A DNA stretch of 64,000 nt from WJLY01 sp964562405. Lineage in GTDB: Bacteria > Joyebacterota > Joyebacteria > Joyebacterales > Joyebacteraceae. The notes below the pieces were generated by a model that saw only the letters and a program-made list of their open reading frames with translations, was not told the origin of the DNA and made no database searches. Made by a program: the position numbers and the translations under genes. Below are positions 8,007 through 16,177 of this stretch, piece after piece. Within the stretch, counting starts at the first letter, position 1; every line of letters begins with the position of its first letter. The stretch is taken from contig CAZLTC010000006.1 of assembly GCA_964562405.1 (NCBI GenBank), positions 3,950-67,949 on the forward strand, given 5' to 3'.

Positions 8007-9521
8007 GTGAACGAGGTGCTCGAGTACGCGACCGGTTACTGGATGGCGGTTGCGTCACATCTGTGGCAGACGACCATGCTTATACTCTTCCTCTCGGGTC
8101 TCGCCCTGATCTTGAAGCGGGCGCCGGCGCGCGTGCTCAACGCGCTCTGGTGGGTCGCGCTGGCGAAGCTCGTCGTGCCCGTATCCATCGTCGCGCCCGC
8201 CGTCAGCCGCGCGCTGGGTCCAGTGCTCGATCGACTCGAACAGGGCTCGGCCCCGATGGAGGCCGTGACCGTCTGGCTGCACAGGGCCGGCCCCGTCCTG
8301 GATCCCATCGCGTCCGTCGCTCGTCCCACCCCGGGACTGCCCGGCGCGCTGGGTCTCGCACTCCTAGTCGCCTGGGCTGTCGGCGCCTCCTGGTTCGCCG
8401 TCGTCTGGCTGCGCTCGAGAGACTGGAGGGTTGTCGGAGAGTCGCGGCCGATCGACGGTCTGTCGACCGCGGCAGCGCGCGGGGCGTTGGATGCGCTGCA
8501 AGGCACGCGCATACCGGCCGGCGCGGTGCTGGTCACGCGCGAGCCGCTCACGCCCTCGGTCGTCGGTATCTTCCGCCGCAGGATCATCCTCTCGGTGGAC
8601 GTCATCGAGAGACTGGAGCCGCATGAACTGAGGGCCATCCTGCTTCACGAGGACGCACACCGGCGCCGGTTCGAACCGCTGCAGGTGCTCGTCCAGAGGG
8701 TGGCCGTGGCCGCGTTCTACTTCTTCCCGCCGCTCTGGCCGGTGCTCCGGCGGCTGCGGGAGACCAGCGAGATGGCGTGCGACGAGGCCGCCGTTCGTCA
8801 GGGCGTGCGCCCGGAGCGTTACGCGACCGCCCTGGCAAGGACTCTGAACATTGGACTGGAGCCTCTCGGGCTGGCCGTCGGCCTCGCGCGAGGGACTCCC
8901 ACGCTCACGCGCAGCAGGTTTGAGCGGCTGCGGAACGAAGGGAGGTTCACACCGATGAGATGGCATTGGGCATGTCTCGTGGTGGCCGTGCTCGCTGCTG
9001 TTGCGACCGCCGTGCTTTCGGCCATTCCGACGATCGCAGGCGAGCCGGAGGGTGGGGCTACCTCTGTCAAGACCGAGGTCACGACCGACGAGAACGGCGA
9101 CAGGGTCATGGAAGTGACCATAGAAGGAGAAGAGGAGGAAGAGGCCACGTACACGGTGACCCTTCTTCACAGCGAGCCCCCGGAATACCCGGAGGACGCA
9201 AAGACGGACGGCGTCGGCGGCAGGGTCGTTCTCGAACTCATGATCAATTCCGACGGGACAGTCGGCGAGGTCACCGCCGTCCAGGAAGTCGAGGACTACC
9301 CGTCGCTCACCGAGGCAGCGACAGAGGCGGCCAGCCAGTGGACGTTCGAGATCCAGGGCGAGGTCGACGGTGAGCAGACGCTCGAGGTCATCGTTCCCAT
9401 CGAGTTCAAGATGGATGGCGAGAAGACCAAGACGATCAAGATCACCGTCCCGGACGCGACCGAGGCGCCGGAGGCCCCCGGCGAGCCGGAGGAGCCCGAC
9501 GAGGCGGACGCGCCCGAATAG
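8007..9521 (+). CDS. M56-family (BlaR1-like) membrane metallopeptidase with C-terminal TonB-like domain
   Basis: 504 residues. GTG 8007 is chosen because GGAGG lies 7 bases upstream and the protein then begins in a membrane domain (HLWQTTMLILFLSGLALIL); frames further upstream overlap blaI. Several N-terminal membrane segments are followed by the cytoplasmic zinc-protease signature HEDAH (H214, E215, H218) and the family motif ETSEMACDEAAVR. A further membrane span lies around residue 325. The C-terminal extracytoplasmic part is not a penicillin-binding sensor. It is an acidic linker plus a TonB-C-like fold (YPEDAKTDGVGGRVVLELMINSDGTVGEV ... ASQWTFE) with an acidic tail. It probably senses an envelope signal and cleaves the partner repressor. 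Known M56-TonB fusions exist, but their signals are poorly defined. Confidence 0.88.
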   Translation: MNEVLEYATGYWMAVASHLWQTTMLILFLSGLALILKRAPARVLNALWWVALAKLVVPVSIVAPAVSRALGPVLDRLEQGSAPMEAVTVWLHRAGPVLDPIASVARPTPGLPGALGLALLVAWAVGASWFAVVWLRSRDWRVVGESRPIDGLSTAAARGALDALQGTRIPAGAVLVTREPLTPSVVGIFRRRIILSVDVIERLEPHELRAILLHEDAHRRRFEPLQVLVQRVAVAAFYFFPPLWPVLRRLRETSEMACDEAAVRQGVRPERYATALARTLNIGLEPLGLAVGLARGTPTLTRSRFERLRNEGRFTPMRWHWACLVVAVLAAVATAVLSAIPTIAGEPEGGATSVKTEVTTDENGDRVMEVTIEGEEEEEATYTVTLLHSEPPEYPEDAKTDGVGGRVVLELMINSDGTVGEVTAVQEVEDYPSLTEAATEAASQWTFEIQGEVDGEQTLEVIVPIEFKMDGEKTKTIKITVPDATEAPEAPGEPEEPDEADAPE

Positions 9522-9608
9522 GGGGTGCCGAGGCAGTAGAGAGAAGAGCAGGGGCCGCTGCGGCTCCGGGAGGCCGGCAGATAGGGTCTCTCCGGGGCCG
9601 CGCGCTTG

Positions 9609-9617
9609 TGTTATGCT
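9609..9617 (+). promoter_or_regulatory. Extended -10 element before the PaaK-like gene
   Basis: TGTTATGCT matches an extended -10 (TG-N-TATGCT). I find no good -35 box. It would start transcription near 9624, which argues against any start codon at 9606 for the next gene. Confidence 0.35.
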
Positions 9618-9662
9618 CCTTGTACGCAGTCGAGGTGGGTACAGCATCCAGGGGAGTGGACT

Positions 9663-11111
9663 CTGGGCAACTGGTACACCACGGAGGGGATATACAACTC
9701 CCTCCCGATACCGCTCCAGAATGCCTGTGTGGCCTGGCGCGGGTGGCGCATATACCGGGAGCGTTTCGGCCGCAGGTACGAGGAGCTTGCCGAGTTCCTC
9801 GAGCGGTCCGAGACCGCGTCGGTCGACACGCACAGAGAGTACCAGGAGACGCGCCTGCGCGAGCTCATACTCCACGCGTATGAGAATGTGCCTTACTACC
9901 ACGACGTCATGGACGCCCGCGGCCTCAAGCCGTCGGACGTCGTGTCGATAGAGGACCTGGCCAAACTCCCGATCCTGACGAAGAAGGACGTTCGCGAGGC
10001 AGGCGACAGGCTCGTCTCGCGGACCGTCGACCCCAGGAAGCTCCGCGTGGCATGGACGTCGGCAACGAGCGAGACGCCTCTGCCGGTGAAGTGGGACCAC
10101 TCCGTCGCCCTCGTGAACCATGCCAGCTACATGCGAGTGCGGCGGTGGGCAGGCGTTCCGTTCGGTCATCGTTACGCGACCATGCAGGGGACGCCGGTCG
10201 TACCCATCACGCAGCGCAAGCCTCCTTTCTGGCGTTCGAACCCTCTGTGGCACCAGGTGCTCTTCTCTCAGCTGCACCTGAGCGACGAGAGCCTGCCTCA
10301 CTACGTGAGGAAGATGCGTGAGGCCGGTGTGGAGGATCTGGAGACGTACGCATCGTGCGCCTACGTGATGGCCAGGTATCTGGAAGATCGAGACGAGTAC
10401 CTGCCGCTGAAGGCGGTCATCACGACCGGCGAGCCGCTCTTCCCGGAGGAACGCGCTCTCATGGAGGAGAGGTTCGCGGCCCCGGTCTTCGACGCGTACG
10501 GACAAGCGGAACGCGTCATCTTCTCCTGCGACTGCGAGAAGCACGAGGGACATCACGTGTTTCCGGAGTACGGCATTACCGAGTTCGTCGACGGCGATGG
10601 TGACGTCCTGCCACGAGGCGAGTGCGGGTTCATGATCGGGACCGGACTCCACAACTTCGCGATGCCGCTCATCCGGTACGCGTGCGGAGACGTGGGGGCT
10701 CCGTCGGACCGGACCTGTTCGTGCGGGCGGACGCTGCCCATGCTCTCGACCCTCACCAGCAGGGCCGGTGACATTCTGGTGACGCCGGACGGCCGCATGG
10801 TCCCGCCCATCATGGTCACCTGGATCGTGAAGTTCCTGGAGGGCGTCCGCGACTGGCAGGTCGTCCAGGAGGCCGTGACCGAACTCCGCGTGCTGGTAGT
10901 CCGGGATGCGCCCGTGACGAAGGCCGAGTTCGAGGGCCTGAGCGGCTATCTCTCCAGGAGGCTCGGCCCGGAGGTCCACATCGAGATCGAGCCGGTGCCG
11001 GAGATACCACGCGTGGGCCGGGGCAAGACCCGCCACGTGATCTCAAAGGTGCCGCTGGTCTGGGGCGTTCCCAACCGGTCGAGCTGCGGCGCCGTTCCCG
11101 ACTCTGAGTGA
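9663..11111 (+). CDS. PaaK/CapK-like adenylate-forming enzyme with degenerate phosphate loop
   Basis: About 482 residues, similar along its length to phenylacetate-CoA-ligase-like proteins (acyl-adenylate formation and transfer to CoA or an acceptor). Family-typical parts are the N-terminal IYNSLPIPLQN, the YENVPYYHDVMDARGLKPSDV ... LAKLPILTKKDVRE region, FDAYGQAERV, GECGFMIGTGLHNFAMPLIRYACGDVG with nearby cysteines (CDCEKHEGH, CSCGR), and GRGKTRHV near the end. The normally Gly-rich nucleotide loop (SSGTTG or TSGSTG) reads TSATSETPLPV, so catalysis is uncertain. There is no ATG or GTG at the expected start. CTG 9663, 6 bases after GGGGAG, fits the family N-terminus; TTG 9606 is the alternative. 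An arginase-fold gene follows after 76 bases. Confidence 0.75.
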   Translation: MGNWYTTEGIYNSLPIPLQNACVAWRGWRIYRERFGRRYEELAEFLERSETASVDTHREYQETRLRELILHAYENVPYYHDVMDARGLKPSDVVSIEDLAKLPILTKKDVREAGDRLVSRTVDPRKLRVAWTSATSETPLPVKWDHSVALVNHASYMRVRRWAGVPFGHRYATMQGTPVVPITQRKPPFWRSNPLWHQVLFSQLHLSDESLPHYVRKMREAGVEDLETYASCAYVMARYLEDRDEYLPLKAVITTGEPLFPEERALMEERFAAPVFDAYGQAERVIFSCDCEKHEGHHVFPEYGITEFVDGDGDVLPRGECGFMIGTGLHNFAMPLIRYACGDVGAPSDRTCSCGRTLPMLSTLTSRAGDILVTPDGRMVPPIMVTWIVKFLEGVRDWQVVQEAVTELRVLVVRDAPVTKAEFEGLSGYLSRRLGPEVHIEIEPVPEIPRVGRGKTRHVISKVPLVWGVPNRSSCGAVPDSE

Positions 11112-11187
11112 GCCCGGCGTCCCTCGACCGCGCGGACCGCAGCATCCGCAGCGCCGATCCGCCGGCCGCCACATCAGGACACCAATC

Positions 11188-12117
11188 GTGCGCGAACTCA
11201 CCCACCTGAAGGTACTCGGGATCAGATACCGGAACGCCCGTCCGGCGCCCGACGACGAGAGAGGCCTGGACGCCCTCCTGGCCTCCGGGGCATACGAGTC
11301 CGCGGGAGTTCCCTTCGACATCAGCGAGCCACGGTTGTCGGAGGCCGCTCAGTCAGCGCCCGAGAACGGGGAGCCCGGCGGCGACGAGGCGGCTCGTACC
11401 CTCGATGCGAAGCAGACGGGCGCGCTGTGCGGGCTCATCGCCGCTGATGTGGCGTCGGCCGTGAGTGCCGGCTCCGGCGTGCTCGTGGTCGGCGGGAACT
11501 GCTCTCACGGTCCCGGCGTCGTCGGGGGATTGCTGCAAGCATACGGGGCGGAGACGCGCGTCGGTCTCGTCTGGTTCGACGCGCACGGCGACTTCAACAC
11601 GCCCCGGACGAGCCGGTCGGGCAGCCTCGGCGGCATGCCCGTCGCGGTCCTCGCCGGCCTGGCGTACCCTGACTGGAGGATGCGAGCCGGCGTCGCGCGG
11701 CCGCTCCCCGCCGAGAGCGTCCTGCTCGTCGGCTGCCGCGACCTCGACGAGGGGGAGGGGCGTCTCCTGGAGGAGTGCGGCGTGCGCGTGGCCGGAATGG
11801 GTGATGCGGGTGCGATGGTCGACCTGGTGGAGCGCTCGGACGTGATCTGTCTCCACGTTGACATCGACGTGCTCGACGCTGCCCTTGTCCCGGGGCACAG
11901 GTCGGCAGTCGCCGAAGGTCCGTTGGTGGCCGGGTTGCTCGCCGCCATGGAGACGGTTCTCGCGACCGGGAAGGTCGCGGCTATCGCTGTCGTGTCCACA
12001 TCCTCGGCCGGTGAACTTGGACACACTACCGTGGAGTCGGCGGCCGATGTCATCCGCGGCGCCCTCCGCGCGTGGCGATCGCACGGGTTGCCGGAAGCGG
12101 CCGGAGGCCGATCATGA
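11188..12117 (+). CDS. Arginase/agmatinase-family ureohydrolase-like protein
   Basis: 309 residues starting at GTG. It has the manganese-binding motifs of the ureohydrolase fold: GGNCSHGPG (metal His), WFDAHGDFNTP (DAHxD), and HVDIDVLD (DxD). The members of this family hydrolyse guanidino compounds such as arginine, agmatine or formiminoglutamate to release urea or formamide. The specificity loop is not close enough to a known subgroup to name a substrate. The C-terminal region (VVSTSSAGELGHTTVESAADVIRGAL) fits the fold. Its stop codon overlaps the start of the next gene (ATGA, 12114-12117), so the two are probably translationally coupled. Confidence 0.85.
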   Translation: MRELTHLKVLGIRYRNARPAPDDERGLDALLASGAYESAGVPFDISEPRLSEAAQSAPENGEPGGDEAARTLDAKQTGALCGLIAADVASAVSAGSGVLVVGGNCSHGPGVVGGLLQAYGAETRVGLVWFDAHGDFNTPRTSRSGSLGGMPVAVLAGLAYPDWRMRAGVARPLPAESVLLVGCRDLDEGEGRLLEECGVRVAGMGDAGAMVDLVERSDVICLHVDIDVLDAALVPGHRSAVAEGPLVAGLLAAMETVLATGKVAAIAVVSTSSAGELGHTTVESAADVIRGALRAWRSHGLPEAAGGRS

Positions 12118-13277
12118 ACAGGAGACGCATGGCGCGTCTCGCGGTGACCGCGGTTGCCGCGTTGGCCATTCTGCTTCTCTCATCGCGCATTCACACGGCC
12201 TACCTCGCCGCGCTGGTGCTAGCTGAGTCCGCCAGCCCGGAGGTTGACGGGCCGATCGCGACGCGATTGCCCGACCCAGTGGTCGAGGGCGTGACGTTCG
12301 CAGGTCCCGGCAAGACGATGGTCGCCGATGTCTACAGACCGGAGACCGGCGGCAAGCATCCGGGCATAGTGCTCAGCCACGGCGTGGCCGCCAGGGGCAA
12401 GGACGACCCGCGCCTGGTGAACTTCGCCGACGCGCTGGCGCGAGCGGGGTACGTTGCTCTCGTTCCCCAGTTCGTAAACATGAAGGAGTTCCGCGTCCGG
12501 CCCTCCGACATCGACGAGCTGGTGGCCTCCTATGAGTATCTTGAGTCCCGCCCGGACGTTGACCCCACTCGCGTCGGCCTGTTCGGCTTCAGCTACGCGG
12601 GCGGGCTGTCCGTGCTCGCGGCCGCCGACCCACGCATCGCCGACCGGATCCGCTTCTGCTTCCTGCTGGGCGGCTACTACGACCTCGTGAGCGTGGTCAC
12701 GTACATGACGACAGGGATGTACGAGCGGGACGGAACGTGGGTACACCTCGAGCCCAGGAACACCGGGCGCTGGGCGTTCCTCCTGAACAGCTCGGATCTC
12801 ATCGAGGACGTCGCCGACCGTGAGACGATCGCCGCGCTCGCGCGCCGGAAGCTGGACGGTCCCGACTCCGACGTTTCTGACCTGGTGCGGGGGCTCGGGC
12901 CGGAGGGGGCGAGCGTGTACTCTCTCATGGTCAACACGGATCCGGAGCAGACCCGCCGTCTTGTCGAGGGTCTGAGTCCACGGGTGCGGCAGTACTTCGA
13001 CGAGCTGACGCTTGCCGGACGCATCGACGGCCTGCGCTGCCGTCTCATCATCGGGCACGGCCGTGACGACGACCTCATTCCGTATACTGAGAGCCTGAAG
13101 CTCGCGAGGAACGTCCCCGAGGGCACGGCCGTCCATCTGGCCATTCTTGAGTCGTTCCATCACGTCGACTTCAGGTTGGGTGGAGTGGGCGGGCCGCGCG
13201 GGCTTCTCGCCTCGCTTGCCGAGATAGGCAGGCTCTACTCGATCACGTACGATCTGCTTGCGCAGGGGCTCGTCTGA
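12114..13277 (+). CDS. Membrane-anchored alpha/beta hydrolase (dienelactone-hydrolase-like)
   Basis: 387 residues. ATG 12114 overlaps the previous stop by four bases and has GGAGG 7 bases upstream. An N-terminal signal anchor (RLAVTAVAALAILLLSS) places the enzyme in the envelope. The nucleophile elbow is GFSYAGG. A candidate acid is in GHGRDDDLIPY and the candidate catalytic His is in ESFHHVDFR. The family includes esterases, dienelactone hydrolases and acyl-peptide hydrolases; the substrate cannot be told. Co-translation with the arginase-fold protein suggests a shared process. The gene ends 15 bases from the convergent amylase gene, with no visible terminator between them. Confidence 0.82.
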   Translation: MNRRRMARLAVTAVAALAILLLSSRIHTAYLAALVLAESASPEVDGPIATRLPDPVVEGVTFAGPGKTMVADVYRPETGGKHPGIVLSHGVAARGKDDPRLVNFADALARAGYVALVPQFVNMKEFRVRPSDIDELVASYEYLESRPDVDPTRVGLFGFSYAGGLSVLAAADPRIADRIRFCFLLGGYYDLVSVVTYMTTGMYERDGTWVHLEPRNTGRWAFLLNSSDLIEDVADRETIAALARRKLDGPDSDVSDLVRGLGPEGASVYSLMVNTDPEQTRRLVEGLSPRVRQYFDELTLAGRIDGLRCRLIIGHGRDDDLIPYTESLKLARNVPEGTAVHLAILESFHHVDFRLGGVGGPRGLLASLAEIGRLYSITYDLLAQGLV

Positions 13278-13292
13278 TGCACGGCTGGGTCG

Positions 13293-15782
13293 TTAGCGCA
13301 GGAGCACGAGCTTCGAGGAGGAGGCGCCGCAATCCGTCTCGAGCCTTGCGAAGTAGACCCCCGACGCCACGGGTCTGCCGCCGCCGTCGCGACCGTCCCA
13401 CGCCACGGCAGACGCGCCGGCCGCGAACTCGCCCCCGGCGAGCGTGCGGACCAACCGCCCGGCGGCGTCGTAGATCGATACGCTGCCTCGCGAGCGCGAG
13501 GGGAGCAGAAGGGATATCGAGGTTGAAGGTCCGAACGGGTTGGGGTGCGTGCCGGAGATGCGCGGAGCGACCGGCAGGCCAGCCTCGGCCTCGTCATCCG
13601 GGACGTCTGACTGTGTCCCGTAGGCGAGCACGATGAGTCCCATCCCGGGCAGCTGCACCACGGCCGACTGTGCATACCCGTCCTCCGCGACCGCCTCCGA
13701 AGAGATGACGCCGGGGTTCTCCATGCCGTTTCCGTCGTAGGCGGCGGCCTGGCTGTTGAGCGCCTCGTACCAGTCGCCGGCCTGCGGGAGGCCGATGCGG
13801 TAGCTTCCGTAGTCGGAGTCACCGAAGTTCGCGAGGACGACCAGCACGTCTCCGGCTCCGCTCCAGCGCTGCCACGCGATGACGTTGCCGCTCTCGTTGA
13901 GGTGGAACACTTCATGTCCCGCGTCGGCGCGCAGCGCGTCGTTCCCCGTCCGCAGATGAATGAGGTCGCGGTAGTAGTTGAAGATGGGCGCATAGGTCGT
14001 CTTCTTGGACCAGTCGATGCGGTTCTCGTAGTCGGTCCCGAAGTCCGTGTCCTCGAGCCACTCGGTTCCCATCAACATGGCGGGGATGCCCGGAGCAGTC
14101 ATGACGATACCCTGCGCGAGCTTGCTCCTGCCCTTGGCCCACTCGTCGTCATGGGGCGCCGTAGCGTCTATCGATTTGACGATGCGCTGGCCGCCGCTGG
14201 AGGGCCAGGCCTCGTCGTGCAGCTCGACGTAGTTCGTGACGTAGCCGTTCTCCAGATACTGGCCACCCCCGTTCACGATGTCCCTGATCTTCCATACCTC
14301 CGGGTCTCCATAGGCGGCGTCAAAGATCTCCTCGCGCAGGCGGTCCGTGAACACATCGTAGTACTGCGAGTCAAAGCCGGCTCCTCCCAGGCTGGTCGGG
14401 CGCGTCACCCAGGAGTTGTCCGGGAGCTGTTCGGCGATGGCGATCTTGTCGACCCACCTTCGGTCCATCTCGTCGTTCATGCGCTGCATGAGGCTCCAGC
14501 CCGAGGCCTCCTGAGGGTAGATGTTCATGTAGCCGGTGGCGTCCATCCGGAACCCGTCGACCTTGAACTCCTCGAGCCAATAGAGAGCGCTGTCGGCAAG
14601 GTAGTCACGCACCGGCTCGTCGTCGAAATCGGGTTGACTGCCCCACGGTGTCTCGACCGCGGGGTCGTCGAAGTAGGCTTGCGTCCCGTCGTACTCCCAA
14701 AGGAAGTTGTCGCTGTAGGAGAAGTGGTTCCAGACGATGTCGAGGATGACGGCGATGCCGTAGGAGTGCAGGGTATCGATCATCTCCTTGAGCTCATCCG
14801 GCGTGCCGTACGCCCACTCCGGTGCCCACTGGGAGATCGGATTGTATCCGGCCGAGTAGTCCCAGGGGAACTCCGTGATCGGGTTCAGCATGACCGCGTT
14901 GACGCCCAGCTCGGAGAGGTGAGAAGCTCTCGCCGCTACCTCGGGGTAGCCGGCCGGGAAGGGCGCCGTGCCGTACGGGTCGTTCCTTCCGGAGAACGTG
15001 CCTACATGGAGCTGGTAAACGACCATCTTCTCGAAGTCGGGTGTGTCGAAGTCGTCCATCTGCCAGTCGTACCTGAAACGATCCTCGATGTGGGTGTTGA
15101 GGTTGTCCCCGGAGTTCAGCGACTTCCCGCGCGCGTCGGGCTTCCAGATCGAACCGTTGAAGTAGTACTTGTACATCTGGCGATTCGAGGCCGAGGGCAC
15201 GTACGCGGCGAAGTACTCGCCGTCCTTCGTCATCGGGCTGGAGGTGCCCCAGCTGTTGAACTGGCCGCGGACGTAAGCAGTCGACGCACCGGGCGCCCAC
15301 ACCCGGAAGACCGCGCCGCCATCGACCAGCGTCGAGCCGAGCGGGGCGTGCTCAAGGGTGTCAAAGTCGAGCACGAACCCGCCGTCGGTCGGAACACCGT
15401 CGGTCATCCCGCCGGCGCTCAGGTAGTCGACGTCCGCGCCGTCGGTCAGCTCGATGTAGTAGGAGAGGGTCGTGGACGACGTCGATGGGATCTGCGCCGT
15501 CCATACATCAAACGGCCCGCGTGCGGCTGTCTCAACGGCTCCGATCCAGGCGACGTCGCCGTCTTCGACATGTACGCGGGCCGAAGCTATGTCATCGTGG
15601 TAGGTCTGGAAGAGGATCTCGAAGCTCTGGCCGCTCATGGGGCACAGCGGCCTTCTGTCCTGCCACCAGACGTGAGATATGCCGTTCCACTCTATGTTGC
15701 CGTCGGGGCCTGCGGCCCCCGCAGTCATGCAAAGGGCGGCCACCAGGGCCGCTGCAGCTCCAGTGAGCCTGAGCGACTTCAT
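13293..15782 (-). CDS. Secreted GH13 alpha-amylase-family enzyme with CBM48 and FlgD-like C-terminal domain
   Basis: 829 residues with a signal peptide (MKSLRLTGAAAALVAALCMTAGAAG). An N-terminal beta-sandwich (about residues 30-130) is followed by a CBM48 module (VFRVWAPGASTAYVRGQFNSW) of the kind found in branching and debranching enzymes, and then a GH13 barrel. Catalytic regions are DIVWNH (H353), DGFRMD (nucleophile D414), IAEQL (acid E451) and ELHDE (D523). The barrel resembles glucan branching enzymes, yet export and the C-terminal NPFGP-type domain (WDGRDGGGRPVASGVYFAR ... KLVLLR) argue for extracellular glucan attack. It complements the pullulanase at the start of the window. Its own strong promoter lies 63-91 bases upstream. 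Exact bond specificity is open. Confidence 0.9.
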   Translation of the reverse strand: MKSLRLTGAAAALVAALCMTAGAAGPDGNIEWNGISHVWWQDRRPLCPMSGQSFEILFQTYHDDIASARVHVEDGDVAWIGAVETAARGPFDVWTAQIPSTSSTTLSYYIELTDGADVDYLSAGGMTDGVPTDGGFVLDFDTLEHAPLGSTLVDGGAVFRVWAPGASTAYVRGQFNSWGTSSPMTKDGEYFAAYVPSASNRQMYKYYFNGSIWKPDARGKSLNSGDNLNTHIEDRFRYDWQMDDFDTPDFEKMVVYQLHVGTFSGRNDPYGTAPFPAGYPEVAARASHLSELGVNAVMLNPITEFPWDYSAGYNPISQWAPEWAYGTPDELKEMIDTLHSYGIAVILDIVWNHFSYSDNFLWEYDGTQAYFDDPAVETPWGSQPDFDDEPVRDYLADSALYWLEEFKVDGFRMDATGYMNIYPQEASGWSLMQRMNDEMDRRWVDKIAIAEQLPDNSWVTRPTSLGGAGFDSQYYDVFTDRLREEIFDAAYGDPEVWKIRDIVNGGGQYLENGYVTNYVELHDEAWPSSGGQRIVKSIDATAPHDDEWAKGRSKLAQGIVMTAPGIPAMLMGTEWLEDTDFGTDYENRIDWSKKTTYAPIFNYYRDLIHLRTGNDALRADAGHEVFHLNESGNVIAWQRWSGAGDVLVVLANFGDSDYGSYRIGLPQAGDWYEALNSQAAAYDGNGMENPGVISSEAVAEDGYAQSAVVQLPGMGLIVLAYGTQSDVPDDEAEAGLPVAPRISGTHPNPFGPSTSISLLLPSRSRGSVSIYDAAGRLVRTLAGGEFAAGASAVAWDGRDGGGRPVASGVYFARLETDCGASSSKLVLLR

Positions 15783-15814
15783 CGAATCCCCTAACCCGGT
15801 TCACAGGAGCAGCC

Positions 15815-15837
15815 TCAAGACGTCATCTCTTGACGTC
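15815..15837. promoter_or_regulatory. Repeat cluster at the amylase transcription start (possible operator)
   Basis: TCAAGA (15815-15820) and TCTTGA (15828-15833) form an inverted repeat, interleaved with two copies of the palindrome GACGTC (15819-15824 and 15832-15837) spaced 13 bases apart. The cluster lies just downstream of the minus-strand start site, where repressors commonly bind. Confidence 0.4.
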
Positions 15838-15844
15838 CTTAATC

Positions 15845-15873
15845 ATTATAGCGAAAGGGGTAGACGTTATCAA
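15845..15873 (-). promoter_or_regulatory. Strong sigma70-like promoter for the secreted amylase gene
   Basis: On the minus strand TTGATA (15868-15873) and a perfect TATAAT (15845-15850) are separated by 17 bases. Transcription would start near 15838, about 55 bases before the start codon. The remainder of the 395-base gap (15783-16177) holds the terminator at 16091-16126 and nothing else I can support. Confidence 0.8.
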
Positions 15874-16090
15874 GTAGCGCTGTCCGGCAGGTGATCGCCG
15901 CGGCCGGCTCGAGGGTTCCACATGCATTATAATTTAGCATGATGGATGTCGCGGTCTTGTTCTGTTGACGCGCTGTCTCTTACATGATATCGTAGCTCAT
16001 GTTCGATGGTTCGGGCCGGGCCCGAGGTGGGGTCAGCGAGATCCCCCGAGGCCCTTCCGCCCCGGGTTCGAGTCGGTCGGGCGACGCAGA

Positions 16091-16126
16091 GCGAAAGGCC
16101 CTCCTCTTCCGAGGAGGGCCTTTCGC
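16091..16126 (-). terminator. Long perfect hairpin after the Asp-box protein gene
   Basis: The 16-bp stem GCGAAAGGCCCTCCTC pairs perfectly with its complement across a TTCC loop. It lies 52 bases beyond the stop codon of the minus-strand gene ending at 16178. The stem itself carries the CCTTTCGC run. Confidence 0.75.
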
Positions 16127-16177
16127 ATCTCACTCTGTGCTGACGCCCTGACTGCCGCGGGTGAATGAGAGGGCGCC

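Noticed and set aside
7499..9521. Beta-lactam resistance regulation
   Set aside because: The M56 protein has no penicillin-binding sensor domain and no beta-lactamase gene is nearby, so only the family names are kept.
16020..16090. tRNA-like string GGTTCGAGTC
   Set aside because: The flanking bases do not form a five-base T stem, no acceptor or anticodon arms pair, and no CCA follows.
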